Origin: Mariniphaga sp040772505
GTDB lineage: Bacteria; Bacteroidota; Bacteroidia; Bacteroidales; Prolixibacteraceae
Assembly (NCBI GenBank): GCA_040772505.1
Contig: JAXGYA010000003.1
Coordinates: 62,001-126,000 of the forward strand
Length of the DNA: 64,000 nt
Direction: 5' to 3'
A program made the position numbers and the translations under genes. The stretch's first letter is position 1; the number at the start of each line of letters is the position of its first letter. The notes below the pieces were generated by a model, which did not search any database, had not been told where the DNA came from, and saw only the letters and a list, made by a program, of their open reading frames with translations. Below, piece after piece: positions 16,524 to 25,388 of the stretch.

Positions 16524-17861
16524 GTGAATAAAACAAAATACATACACAATCTGGAAAAAGATTTGGAACTTGGCGAAGGACAGTTTATCGAGTTTAAAGA
16601 ATCGCTCGACAAAAGCTTGCCAAAAGAGATGGTTGCATTCGCAAATGCCTCTGGTGGAGTTGTATATCTGGGGGTTACCAATTGGGGCACAATAAAGGGA
16701 ATTGAGGTAACAAATAAACTAAAATCGCAGATTCAGGATATGGCCAGAAACTGCGATCCGCCTGTTGCAGTGCTTCTGACTCAGATTAACAATGTGCTGT
16801 CCATCGAAGTAAAAGAAGGCGTTAATAAACCCTACTCCTGTGCTTCCGGTTTTTTTATGCGGATGGGCGCCAATTCTCAAAAAATGAACCGCGACGAAAT
16901 CCTGTCACTGGCAATAAAAACTGGAAAAATTCGCTACGATGAGCAAATTTGTAACGATTTTGACTGGAAAGACTTCGACGATGAGAAATTTGATTATTAC
17001 CTGACACTCGCCCGCATTTCGAAAAATATGCCGCGCCAAGAAATACTGAGAAACCTGCGGGTACTTACCAGCGATGGATTTACCAATGCCGGCGTGCTCT
17101 ATTTTGCCAAAAAACCATACAAATATATCATCAGCTCAAAAATCAGGTGCATCCATTTCAACGACGATATACGGGTTGATATCCTCGATAAAAAAGAAGT
17201 GGACCGCGGAATCATCGGAAATATCGAATTTGCCATTGCATACCTGAAAGAACGCATACCTGTAAGGTTTGAAATCAAAAACCTCAAAAGAGATGAATTC
17301 CCGGAATATCCCATCGAGGCATACCGCGAAGATATTGTAAATGCAGTGATTCACTTCGACTACTATTTGGGTGACACCATCGCCATTGAAAAGCTAAAAA
17401 ACAGTATCGTTATCAATAACAAGGGAGAACTACTTTTCCCCGAAAACGAGTTTGGAAAAAAAAGCGAGGCAAGAAACAGGTTGCTGGTGGATTTACTGGC
17501 ACGAACCGATTTTATGGAAAAAGCAGGTACTGGTATTAAACGCGTTACCAATGCTTGTGTTGAAAATGGTAATGAGGTTAATTTCGAATTCTCCGATTCT
17601 TTTTGGGTAACTATGAAAACAAATGCCACCGATAAGGTCACCGATAAGGTCACCGATAGGGTCACCGATAGGGTCACCGATAATCAGCAAACAATAATTC
17701 TTGCAATAAAAGAAAACAATAAGGTAACTACATCGGATTTAGCCGAAATTGTTGGCATATCCCAAAGAAAAATTAAAGAAAACATGGCAAAACTGAAAGA
17801 ATATGGCATTATAGAACGCATTGGCCCCCCAAAAGGCGGACATTGGGAAATAATAAAATAA
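16524..17861 (+). CDS. AlbA_2/Schlafen-type DNA-binding and HATPase regulator
   Basis: A 445-residue putative transcriptional regulator. The N-terminal AlbA_2 (Schlafen AAA_4) domain is at about 15-125, with EFKESLDKSLPKEMVAFANA and GGVVYLGVTNWG. An HATPase_c_4-like domain is at about 265-365, with IVNAVIHFDYY (N-box region) and GTGIKRV. A linker of four DKVT/DRVT repeats (about 369-386) leads to a C-terminal winged helix (TSDLAEIVGISQRKIKENMA). The start is GTG at 16524. It lies alone inside the inverted-repeat-bounded segment. The family is common in Bacteroidota accessory DNA, and neither ligand nor target is known. Confidence 0.85.
   Translation: MNKTKYIHNLEKDLELGEGQFIEFKESLDKSLPKEMVAFANASGGVVYLGVTNWGTIKGIEVTNKLKSQIQDMARNCDPPVAVLLTQINNVLSIEVKEGVNKPYSCASGFFMRMGANSQKMNRDEILSLAIKTGKIRYDEQICNDFDWKDFDDEKFDYYLTLARISKNMPRQEILRNLRVLTSDGFTNAGVLYFAKKPYKYIISSKIRCIHFNDDIRVDILDKKEVDRGIIGNIEFAIAYLKERIPVRFEIKNLKRDEFPEYPIEAYREDIVNAVIHFDYYLGDTIAIEKLKNSIVINNKGELLFPENEFGKKSEARNRLLVDLLARTDFMEKAGTGIKRVTNACVENGNEVNFEFSDSFWVTMKTNATDKVTDKVTDRVTDRVTDNQQTIILAIKENNKVTTSDLAEIVGISQRKIKENMAKLKEYGIIERIGPPKGGHWEIIK
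17628..17684 (+). repeat. 12-bp tandem repeat coding for a TDKV linker
   Basis: ACCGATAAGGTC / ACCGATAGGGTC repeated four times plus a partial fifth, in frame (Thr-Asp-Lys/Arg-Val). Such repeats can change length by slippage while keeping the frame and so alter the linker between the ATPase and winged-helix domains. Confidence 0.9.
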
Positions 17862-17916
17862 AAATGAAACGAGCATATAAAACACTTACACCCATGGTGA
17901 TGATTAAAATACATTC

Positions 17917-18078
17917 GAGTTCCCTGTCTGCCGTCAGGCAGGCATACTATACCTTTGAAAACTTATAAATTATTTACGGATGAAACGACCATGTAGAAAT
18001 GCTTCACAAACAAGCATAATTAAAATGAGGGAGTTCCCTGTCTGCTGTCAGGCAGGCATACTATACCTTTGAAAACTT
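17917..18078 (+). repeat. 48-bp direct repeat pair (17917-17964 and 18031-18078)
   Basis: Two copies of GAGTTCCCTGTCTGCYGTCA extended through GGCAGGCATACTATACCTTTGAAAACTT, differing at one base. The second copy is part of the right arm of the large inverted repeat. Each copy holds a CCTGTCTG/CAGGCAGG hairpin and a TACCTTTG element. Confidence 0.9.
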
Positions 18079-18089
18079 TTAATTTTAAT
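17980..18089 (-). repeat. right arm of the 110-bp inverted repeat
   Basis: Inverted counterpart of 12873-12983. It ends three bases before the ugd start codon, so the leader of the polysaccharide locus lies inside the repeat arm. Confidence 0.85.
18064..18071 (+). promoter_or_regulatory. candidate -7 element for ugd (TACCTTTG)
   Basis: Matches TANNTTTG and lies 21 bases before the ATG at 18093. It is inside the inverted-repeat arm. No TTG element is seen at the usual distance upstream, so support is partial. Confidence 0.4.
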
Positions 18090-18092
18090 AAA

Positions 18093-19490
18093 ATGAAAAT
18101 AAAAAATATTTGCTGTATCGGAGCCGGATATGTTGGAGGACCAACCATGTCAGTGTTGGCACAAAAAAATCCGCATATTAAAGTAACTGTTGTTGATATT
18201 AACAAAGAGAAAATTGCAGCGTGGAATAATCCTGATTTAGATGGTTTGCCTATATACGAACCCGGATTAAAGGAAGTTGTTCGGGAGGCAAGAGGCAGGA
18301 ATTTGTTTTTCAGCACAGATATAGATAAAGCGATTGATGAGGCTGAAATGATATTTATGTCTGTAAATACCCCTACCAAAACCTATGGAAAAGGCAAGGG
18401 GATGGCTGCAGATTTAAAATATGTTGAACTGAGTGCACGCCAGATTGCACGCGCTTCCAAATCTGCTAAAATTGTTGTTGAAAAATCAACCCTTCCGGTA
18501 AGAACAGCACAAGCCATAAAGGATATTCTGGATAATACAGGAAATGGTGTAAAATTCCAGGTGCTCTCCAATCCTGAGTTTTTAGCAGAAGGCACTGCCA
18601 TTAATGATTTAATTAATCCCGACCGGGTATTGATTGGCGGGGAAGAAAGCGATGAAGGCAGAGAAGCTATACAGGCTTTAGTAGATATATATGCCTCATG
18701 GATACCGAAAGAAAAAATCATCACCACCAATGTCTGGTCTTCCGAGCTATCAAAACTGGTTGCCAATGCATTTTTGGCGCAGCGTATTTCATCAATAAAT
18801 GCTATTTCCGAACTTTGTGAAGTAACAGGGGCTGATGTGGATGAGGTTGCCAGAGCTATAGGAATGGATAGCAGGATTGGTCCTAAATTCTTAAAAGCTT
18901 CTGTAGGTTTTGGCGGTTCATGCTTTCAGAAAGATATTCTAAACCTGGTCTATATTGCCAAAACGTATGGTTTAAATGAAGTTGCCGACTATTGGGAGCA
19001 AGTCATCATAATGAACGACCACCAGAAGAGGCGATTCTCCGAAAATATTGTATCTGCGTTATATAATACGGTTTCAGGGAAGAAAATTACATTTTTAGGC
19101 TGGGCATTTAAAAAAGATACGAACGACACCCGCGAATCTGCTGCTATATATGTAGCCGATGCACTATTGAATGAACAGGCAGAAATAGCAGTGTATGACC
19201 CCAAAGTTTCAAAAGAGAGGATTTACGCCGATCTGGATTTTTTAAAAACACGCAGCCCGGAAGAGAACCGGAAAAGAGTGGAAGTGATGAAAAATCCTTA
19301 CGAAGCTTGCACAGAAACTCATGCTATTGCAATCCTCACAGAGTGGGATGAGTTTAAGGAGTACGACTGGGAGAGAATATATAAATCGGTTGTTAAACCC
19401 GCTTTTGTGTTTGATGGGCGTAAATTGTTAGATGGGAAAACCATGACTGATATAGGATTTAAGTATTTTGCGATAGGCGAGGCACAATAA
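18093..19490 (+). CDS. ugd: UDP-glucose 6-dehydrogenase
   Basis: Makes UDP-glucuronate from UDP-glucose with two NAD+, supplying acidic sugar for surface polysaccharide. It is about 465 residues with an N-terminal Rossmann motif (CCIGAGYVGGPTM). The central domain contains the Lys region (SSELSKLVANAFLAQRIS) and the catalytic Cys motif GFGGSCFQKDILN, and the C-terminal domain begins GWAFKKDTNDTRESAAI. The sequence type is close to the animal-like UGDH branch found in Bacteroidota. The start is set at ATG 18093; an upstream TTG at 18069 would add eight residues before the Rossmann strand. It is the first gene of the polysaccharide locus and directly abuts the right inverted-repeat arm. Confidence 0.94.
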   Translation: MKIKNICCIGAGYVGGPTMSVLAQKNPHIKVTVVDINKEKIAAWNNPDLDGLPIYEPGLKEVVREARGRNLFFSTDIDKAIDEAEMIFMSVNTPTKTYGKGKGMAADLKYVELSARQIARASKSAKIVVEKSTLPVRTAQAIKDILDNTGNGVKFQVLSNPEFLAEGTAINDLINPDRVLIGGEESDEGREAIQALVDIYASWIPKEKIITTNVWSSELSKLVANAFLAQRISSINAISELCEVTGADVDEVARAIGMDSRIGPKFLKASVGFGGSCFQKDILNLVYIAKTYGLNEVADYWEQVIIMNDHQKRRFSENIVSALYNTVSGKKITFLGWAFKKDTNDTRESAAIYVADALLNEQAEIAVYDPKVSKERIYADLDFLKTRSPEENRKRVEVMKNPYEACTETHAIAILTEWDEFKEYDWERIYKSVVKPAFVFDGRKLLDGKTMTDIGFKYFAIGEAQ

Positions 19491-20006
19491 TTCTTTGGGG
19501 AAGAAGGGGCGTAAAACCGCCGCGGCTCCTGCGTCGCCTCGCGGAGTTCTGCACACTTTAACGTGCAAGCCGGGTAAGACCACTTCGGTCGTTCCTCCCT
19601 CGTGGATTCCTGCACCTAACATGCAAGGGGCATAAGACCGCCGCGGCTCCTGCGTCGCCTCGCGGAATCCTGCACCTATTTTGTGCACGGATATCCCCGT
19701 ACAAAACAACATTCGTGGTACGACTTTGCGAGGGAGCACAGCGACCGCGGCAAACTCACGACTCTGCGAGGAGTTGACGACGAAGGGAACTCCCGACTTT
19801 TAGCACATAGCCCATAAGAAAGGGGACGTTCTGAACAAGCGTAGCAGCAACATACATAAGACCGCCGCGGCTCCTGCGTCGCCTCGCGGAATCCTGCACC
19901 TAACATGCATTGGAATAAGAATTCTTTCCTTATTAAACATTCGTGGCAGGACTTCCCGAGGAGCTTGCGACGAAGGGAACTCACGACTTTTAGCACTTAG
20001 AATATT
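19491..20006. repeat. GC-rich repeat cluster between ugd and the epimerase
   Basis: Non-coding. The block CCGCCGCGGCTCCTGCGTCG and its continuation CCTCGCGGARTYCTGCAC occurs three times (about 19518, 19638 and 19865). A second unit (CGACGAAGGGAACTC followed by CGACTTTTAGCAC) occurs twice, at about 19770 and 19970. A third (ACATTCGTGG) occurs twice. The composition is clearly richer in GC than the flanking genes. Open frames on the reverse strand follow the repeats and do not look like proteins. Confidence 0.75.
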
Positions 20007-20972
20007 ATGAAAATCCTCCTCACCGGCGCCGCCGGCTTCATCGGCTCCAACCTCACCGAGCACTTCCTCAATAAAGGACACCACGTTCGTTGCTTAGACA
20101 ATTTTGCAACAGGACACCATTATAATATAGAGCCATTCCTACAGAATGACAATTACGAACTCATAGAAGGTGACATTCGCAACCCCCAAGATTGTGCACA
20201 TGCAGTGGATGGAATGGACTATGTGTTGCATCAGGCAGCATTGGGCAGTGTGCCACGGTCGATAAAAGACCCTGTTACTACCAATGATGTCAACATCTCT
20301 GGATTCTTGAATATGTTGGTAGCAGCACGCGATGCCAATGTGAAACGATTTGTATATGCAGCCAGTTCAAGTACGTATGGCGATAGCGAGTCGTTGCCCA
20401 AAGTGGAAGAGGTGATTGGCAAACCATTGTCGCCTTATGCCATTACCAAATACGTAAACGAACTATACGCTGATATATTCAGCTCCACTTACGGACTGGA
20501 AACCATCGGCTTGCGTTACTTCAATGTCTTTGGTCGTCGTCAAGACCCCAATGGTGCTTACGCAGCCGTTATTCCTTTGTTCGTAAAGCAATTTATGAAT
20601 CACCAAAGCCCCATCATCAATGGTACAGGCGACTATTCTCGTGACTTCACCTATATAGACAATGTCATTCAGATGAACGAACTGGCAATGCTCACCACCA
20701 ATCCCAATGCTCTGAACACAGTCTATAACACTGCCGTGGGAGATAGAACAACGTTGAATGAATTAGTATCTTTGTTGCGCAAAACATTAAGTGTGTACGA
20801 TCCGGGAATAGCAAATATAGAAATTAAGCACGGACCAAATAGGGAAGGGGATATTCCGCATTCGTTGGCGAGTATAGAAAAGGCGAAGAGAATGTTGGGG
20901 TATGTGCCGACACATGATATTAGGAAGGGGTTGAAGGAAGCGGTTGCTTGGTACTGGTTAAATTTAGAGTAA
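20007..20972 (+). CDS. UDP-N-acetylhexosamine 4-epimerase, TviC/WbpP-like SDR
   Basis: A 321-residue extended short-chain dehydrogenase. It opens with the cofactor motif TGAAGFIGSNL, and the catalytic Tyr-Lys pair is in SPYAITKYVNELY, preceded by the Ser-rich AASSSTYGDS. RYFNVFGRRQDPNGAYAAV and the C-terminal GDIPHSLASIEKAK fit the TviC/WbpP group, which interconverts the C4 epimers of UDP-GlcNAc or its uronic acid. With the TviB/WbpO-like dehydrogenase downstream it would give UDP-GalNAcA. Substrate choice is inferred from similarity and pairing. Its codon usage is more GC-rich than that of the genes after 22.8 kb. Confidence 0.87.
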   Translation: MKILLTGAAGFIGSNLTEHFLNKGHHVRCLDNFATGHHYNIEPFLQNDNYELIEGDIRNPQDCAHAVDGMDYVLHQAALGSVPRSIKDPVTTNDVNISGFLNMLVAARDANVKRFVYAASSSTYGDSESLPKVEEVIGKPLSPYAITKYVNELYADIFSSTYGLETIGLRYFNVFGRRQDPNGAYAAVIPLFVKQFMNHQSPIINGTGDYSRDFTYIDNVIQMNELAMLTTNPNALNTVYNTAVGDRTTLNELVSLLRKTLSVYDPGIANIEIKHGPNREGDIPHSLASIEKAKRMLGYVPTHDIRKGLKEAVAWYWLNLE

Positions 20973-20984
20973 CGAATAATACGA

Positions 20985-21407
20985 ATGGAAACGAATATGA
21001 CGAATAGGGGCAGCCCACAGATTATTTATAAGGAGGAATCTTACAAGATAACAGGTGCCCTCTTTAATGTTCACAATAAAATGGGTAGAGGTTTTCTTGA
21101 ATCAGTTTATTCCGAAGCATTAAGTATTGAGTTCGATAATTTAGGCATACCTTATGAGCAAGAGAAAAAGTTAGAAACATATTATGGTGACGTTAAATTG
21201 AAAAAACACTTTCGTGCGGACTTCGTTTGTTACGATTCTATAGTGGTTGAGTTGAAGAATTCGCCTTTTATCACAAAAAATTATGAAGATCAACTTATGA
21301 ACTATCTTATGGCAACTAAATTTAAACTAGGTATTATTGTTGCTTTTGGAGCACCTCGAGTATTGTACAAACGGATCATCAATCCTAATATTGACAAGCT
21401 TGTGTAA
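20985..21407 (+). CDS. GxxExxY family protein
   Basis: A small protein of the GxxExxY family (about 125-140 residues). The name motif is seen as GRGFLESVYSEAL. A second conserved segment, HFRADFVCYDSIVVELK, has the D...E-x-K spacing of a PD-(D/E)XK nuclease-like fold. The start may be ATG 20985 or ATG 20997, the latter 4 residues later. It sits between the epimerase and dehydrogenase genes that normally adjoin, and so looks like an inserted single-gene passenger. Function is unknown in the family. Confidence 0.85.
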   Translation: METNMTNRGSPQIIYKEESYKITGALFNVHNKMGRGFLESVYSEALSIEFDNLGIPYEQEKKLETYYGDVKLKKHFRADFVCYDSIVVELKNSPFITKNYEDQLMNYLMATKFKLGIIVAFGAPRVLYKRIINPNIDKLV

Positions 21408-21477
21408 ACCCATTCGTTCCATTCGTTTAAATTAGTTCCTATTAGTATTTAAGAAAAAGAAATAATATATATATACA

Positions 21478-22830
21478 ATGATTCAAACAAACAAAATAGC
21501 CCTCATCGGCCTCGGCTACGTAGGCCTCCCCCTCGCCCGTCTCTTCGCAACAAAATACCCTGTAGTAGGTTTTGATATAAACAAACCTCGTATAGCAGCA
21601 CTTAACGCTGGTCACGATAGCACCCTAGAAGTTTCAGATGAAGTATTGCAATCAGTTCTAATAGATAGCAACCCCATAACCCACACCCCACACCCCACAC
21701 CTGGTTTATATTGTTCAGCAGATCTAAGCGACATTGCTGACGCCAACATCTACGTCATCACCGTGCCAACCCCAGTAGATAAGCACAACAAACCCGACCT
21801 CACCCCACTTTTCCGAGCAAGTGAAACAGTAGGCAAAGTATTGAAAAAAGGCGATATTGTTATTTACGAATCAACGGTCTATCCAGGAGCTACAGAAGAT
21901 GAATGTGTACCTGTATTAGAAAGAGTATCAGGATTGGTGTTCAACCAAGATTTCTTTGCTGGCTATTCGCCCGAGCGAATCAATCCGGGTGACAAAGAAC
22001 ACACAGTAGAAAAAATATTGAAAGTAACATCAGGCTCTACTCCCCAGATAGGAGAACGAGTGAATGAACTATATAAATCGGTCATTACTGCCGGTACGCA
22101 CTTGGCGCCTACTATTAAGGTGGCAGAAGCTGCAAAAGTAATCGAAAATGCACAGCGCGATATCAACATTGCGTTTGTAAACGAATTGGCGAAAATATTT
22201 AATATATTGCAGATTGACACACAAGACGTGTTGGAAGCAGCAGGAACCAAATGGAACTTCCTCAACTTCAAACCCGGTTTGGTGGGAGGACATTGCATTG
22301 GCATCGACCCCTACTACTTGGCACAAAAAGCACAAGAAGTTGGCTACCATCCCGAAATCATTTTGGCAGGACGCCGCCTCAACGATAGCATGGCTGGATA
22401 TGTAGCCTCGCAAGTGGTGAAAACAATGATCCGCAAAGGTATCAATGTAAACAACTCGCATGTGTTGATGCTGGGCATCACTTTCAAAGAGAACACACCC
22501 GATGTGCGAAACACTAAAATTGTGGATGTCATTCGCGCCCTTGAGGATTATGGTGTAAACGTATGTGTGTACGACCCATGGGCAAACCCCGATGAAGTAT
22601 TTCATGAATATGGGATTACACCACTTAATGACATCAACGCAATACGTAACAATCACGGCAACCCACAACCCACAACACATACCGCAGACCACAAATACGA
22701 CGCTATCGTGCTCGGTGTAGCCCACAATGAGTTTTTACACATGGATCTCGACTCTCTCAAAAAAGATGTGTGTGTGGTATATGATGTGAAGGGGATATTG
22801 AAAGATAATGATGTTGATGCTAAACTTTAA
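21478..22830 (+). CDS. UDP-N-acetylhexosamine 6-dehydrogenase, TviB/WbpO-like
   Basis: A 450-residue nucleotide-sugar dehydrogenase. It starts with the NAD motif ALIGLGYVGLPLARLFA, has the VYESTVYPGATEDECVPV region, and the catalytic Cys lies in GLVGGHCIGIDPYYL. The C-terminal lobe contains GITFKENTPDVRNTKIVD. This pattern separates it from Ugd and fits the TviB/WbpO group that oxidises UDP-GlcNAc or UDP-GalNAc at C6. It partners the epimerase at 20007. A decayed copy of its last 45 codons lies at 15421-15567. Confidence 0.9.
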   Translation: MIQTNKIALIGLGYVGLPLARLFATKYPVVGFDINKPRIAALNAGHDSTLEVSDEVLQSVLIDSNPITHTPHPTPGLYCSADLSDIADANIYVITVPTPVDKHNKPDLTPLFRASETVGKVLKKGDIVIYESTVYPGATEDECVPVLERVSGLVFNQDFFAGYSPERINPGDKEHTVEKILKVTSGSTPQIGERVNELYKSVITAGTHLAPTIKVAEAAKVIENAQRDINIAFVNELAKIFNILQIDTQDVLEAAGTKWNFLNFKPGLVGGHCIGIDPYYLAQKAQEVGYHPEIILAGRRLNDSMAGYVASQVVKTMIRKGINVNNSHVLMLGITFKENTPDVRNTKIVDVIRALEDYGVNVCVYDPWANPDEVFHEYGITPLNDINAIRNNHGNPQPTTHTADHKYDAIVLGVAHNEFLHMDLDSLKKDVCVVYDVKGILKDNDVDAKL

Positions 22831-24384
22831 TTGAATAAATTGGAAACAGCTTCATCTTCAAATAAACGTATTGCTAAAAATACAATGATGTTGTATATTC
22901 GAATGCTGCTAACAATGTCAGTTTCGCTATATACTTCGCGTATTGTGTTAAATACGCTTGGTGTTGAAGATTATGGTATATATAATGTAGTAGGTGGGTT
23001 TGTTGCGATGTTTGGTTTTATGAATAGTGCTATGACCTCTGCTACGCAGCGTTTTCTATCTTTTGAAATTGGTAGAAAGGATTCAGATGGGATACGCAAC
23101 GTATTAAGCATGAGTCTTAATATTCATTTTATTATTGCATTTGCAATTTTTCTTTTAGCACAAACTGTTGGCTTATGGTTTTTAAATACTCAATTGAAAA
23201 TACCAGCTGAACGAATAATTGCAGCTCATTGGGTCTATCAATTTTCTATATTGACTTTAATGGTAAATATAATAAGTGTTCCATACACTTCTATTATTGT
23301 GGCTTATGAACGGATGCACGTTTTTGCCGGTATTAGTATAATTGAAGTAAGCTTGAAGCTGCTAATTGTATTTATGCTACAATGGTTTGGTTTTGACAAA
23401 CTTAAATTCTACGCAGTATTAATTTTCAGTGTTGCATTAATTATACGGATGATTTATGGAGTTTATTGTAATAAAAAATTCAAAGAAAGTAAATTTAGAT
23501 TTTATTGGAATACCGATTTATTCAAACAGCTCTTTAACCATGTTGGATGGATGCTTTTTGGGACAAGTGCTCAAATGCTAAGTGGACAAGGAGTTAACAT
23601 GCTAATGAACATGTTCTTCGGTGTTACTGTTAATGCGGCACGTGGTATAGCTTATCAAATACAAGGTGCAGTTCATTCTTTTGTAGTTAATTTTATGATA
23701 GCGGTAAGACCTCAAATAATTAAGAGTTATGCGCAAAAAAACTTTAAAGAAATGTATAGTTTAGTTTTTACAGGATCAAAGTTTTCATATTATTTGTTGT
23801 TTTATATTTCCTTGCCTGTTTTATTACTTACTGAAACCGTTTTACAATGGTGGTTGAAAATTGTTCCAACTCATGCTGTTGTTTTTACTAAGCTAATAAT
23901 AATTGATTTGTTCTTCACTGTATTATTTACATCAATAACCACAGTTTCTCAAGCTACAGGGAAAATAAAATCTTATCAACTTATTGTTAGCTTAAGTTTC
24001 ATGTTCGTTTTTGTTCTCTCTTATTTGTTTTTTAAATTAGGTTATCCTAGTTATTATGCATTTATAATAATGATTGCTATGTCTTTATTGAGTTTAATTG
24101 CGCGTTTAATAATTTTGAAAACTCAGATTTCCTTTCCTGTAATTGAATATTCTAAGGAGGTGCTATTGAGAATTTTTCTTGTAACGTTAGTATCATTGCC
24201 CTTGCCTTTATTAATGCTATATATGATAAAAGGAATCACAGTTCAGTTTTTCTTTGTTTCAATTGTTTCTGTTATATCTACTACAGTAGCAATTTGGTTT
24301 GTGGGTATTACAAGGGAAGAAAAATATTTCGTGAAAAATAAAGCATATCAAATGATGAGAAAAATGAAAAATATTAATATATAA
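22831..24384 (+). CDS. polysaccharide flippase, Wzx-like (MATE/MVF superfamily)
   Basis: A 517-residue polytopic membrane protein with about 12-14 hydrophobic segments. It opens with the family feature NTMMLYIRMLLTMSVSLYTS, then RIVLNTLGVEDYGIYNVVGG, typical of Bacteroidota O-antigen flippases. It is expected to move the lipid-linked repeat unit across the inner membrane. The start is TTG at 22831, directly after the preceding stop; no in-frame ATG occurs before the first helix except those at about residue 19. From here to about 27.9 kb the base composition becomes markedly more AT-rich, typical of imported O-antigen genes. Confidence 0.87.
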   Translation: MNKLETASSSNKRIAKNTMMLYIRMLLTMSVSLYTSRIVLNTLGVEDYGIYNVVGGFVAMFGFMNSAMTSATQRFLSFEIGRKDSDGIRNVLSMSLNIHFIIAFAIFLLAQTVGLWFLNTQLKIPAERIIAAHWVYQFSILTLMVNIISVPYTSIIVAYERMHVFAGISIIEVSLKLLIVFMLQWFGFDKLKFYAVLIFSVALIIRMIYGVYCNKKFKESKFRFYWNTDLFKQLFNHVGWMLFGTSAQMLSGQGVNMLMNMFFGVTVNAARGIAYQIQGAVHSFVVNFMIAVRPQIIKSYAQKNFKEMYSLVFTGSKFSYYLLFYISLPVLLLTETVLQWWLKIVPTHAVVFTKLIIIDLFFTVLFTSITTVSQATGKIKSYQLIVSLSFMFVFVLSYLFFKLGYPSYYAFIIMIAMSLLSLIARLIILKTQISFPVIEYSKEVLLRIFLVTLVSLPLPLLMLYMIKGITVQFFFVSIVSVISTTVAIWFVGITREEKYFVKNKAYQMMRKMKNINI

Positions 24385-24390
24385 ATAGCA

Positions 24391-25362
24391 ATGATTATGA
24401 AAAACAATTCTAAAGTTTGCTTGACTACCTTTATATATGGAGTGCGATATCAAAGCTATATTCCTTTTTTACTGTACTCATGTTATAAAGCATACCCAGA
24501 ATATGATGTTGTCATTTTCTTGTATGATAAATTAGATGAAAAGATAAAAGGACAGATAGATAATTTAGATTTAAAGAATAAAATAATTATTCATGAAAAT
24601 CATTTTCATGATTGTCCAGATATGAACCCAAGAAAAAGTCAAGCTTTAAGATGGGTTGTATGGGATAATATATTTAATAATTATGATTTTTTATATACAG
24701 TAGACATCGATATGTTATATATTAGAGAACCGATTCCACTTCATATTCAACATATACAACATATGGATTATATAGGACTACCTATAAGTAATTTACGAAG
24801 AGAGTTTTCATATAATCCATTTAATATAAAAACTCTTGCATATCGTATATTACATGCAAGATTTAAATCTATTTTCCAGTTTTTTTTAAATGATAAAAAA
24901 ATAACGCGTTTGACAGGTTTGCATTTTGTAGATATAAAAAAATACTATTCTATTTTTACTCAAGAGTTGCGAGATAAATTTAAAGAAGATATTTATACGG
25001 ATAATTATTTAAAATATGTAATGTATCCAAATGATGAGGCATTATTAGCTAGTATAGTAGAAAGCTTAGATATAGATATCTCAAAACTTGGATTGCAAAA
25101 GAATTCTACTAATATGCTGGACTTTAATGATACTCAAAGATTAGAATTTAGGCCTCATCATGGAATACACCTAGGCATTTTTCGAAATAATAAATTAACC
25201 TCACCTCATCCAATATTAGATAGTAGTTCTTATTCTTATTACGTGAAAGTATTTGAAGAAGAATTTTTTTATGACAGTGAATTTATTGATATTTTAGAAG
25301 GTGCTCCAGATAATATAAAATCTACTTTTAAAATGTTTTTTCATTATTATGAGATTAGATAG
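24391..25362 (+). CDS. glycosyltransferase with a DxD motif (GT-A type)
   Basis: A 323-residue protein with the look of a GT-A sugar transferase. It has an N-terminal strand-helix (VCLTTFIYGVRYQSYIPFLL) and a nucleotide-sugar and metal site in FLYTVDIDMLYIREP (D-I-D). It also contains LTGLHFVDIKKYY and YPNDEALLASIVE. These fit GT8-like or related families seen in O-antigen loci. Acceptor and donor are unknown. It starts at ATG 24391 or 24397, seven bases after the flippase. Very AT-rich. Confidence 0.7.
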   Translation: MIMKNNSKVCLTTFIYGVRYQSYIPFLLYSCYKAYPEYDVVIFLYDKLDEKIKGQIDNLDLKNKIIIHENHFHDCPDMNPRKSQALRWVVWDNIFNNYDFLYTVDIDMLYIREPIPLHIQHIQHMDYIGLPISNLRREFSYNPFNIKTLAYRILHARFKSIFQFFLNDKKITRLTGLHFVDIKKYYSIFTQELRDKFKEDIYTDNYLKYVMYPNDEALLASIVESLDIDISKLGLQKNSTNMLDFNDTQRLEFRPHHGIHLGIFRNNKLTSPHPILDSSSYSYYVKVFEEEFFYDSEFIDILEGAPDNIKSTFKMFFHYYEIR

Positions 25363-25388
25363 ATGTGTAGTGGACATTATATTTTTAA

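Noticed and set aside
19428..20084. three overlapping reverse-strand open frames with repeated DAGAAAVL motifs
   Set aside because: They translate the GC-rich repeat island, overlap each other and lie antisense to real genes at both ends.
22069..22725. 218-codon reverse-strand frame inside the TviB/WbpO-like gene
   Set aside because: Antisense to a conserved enzyme; its His/Cys-rich translation mirrors the codons of the sense gene.
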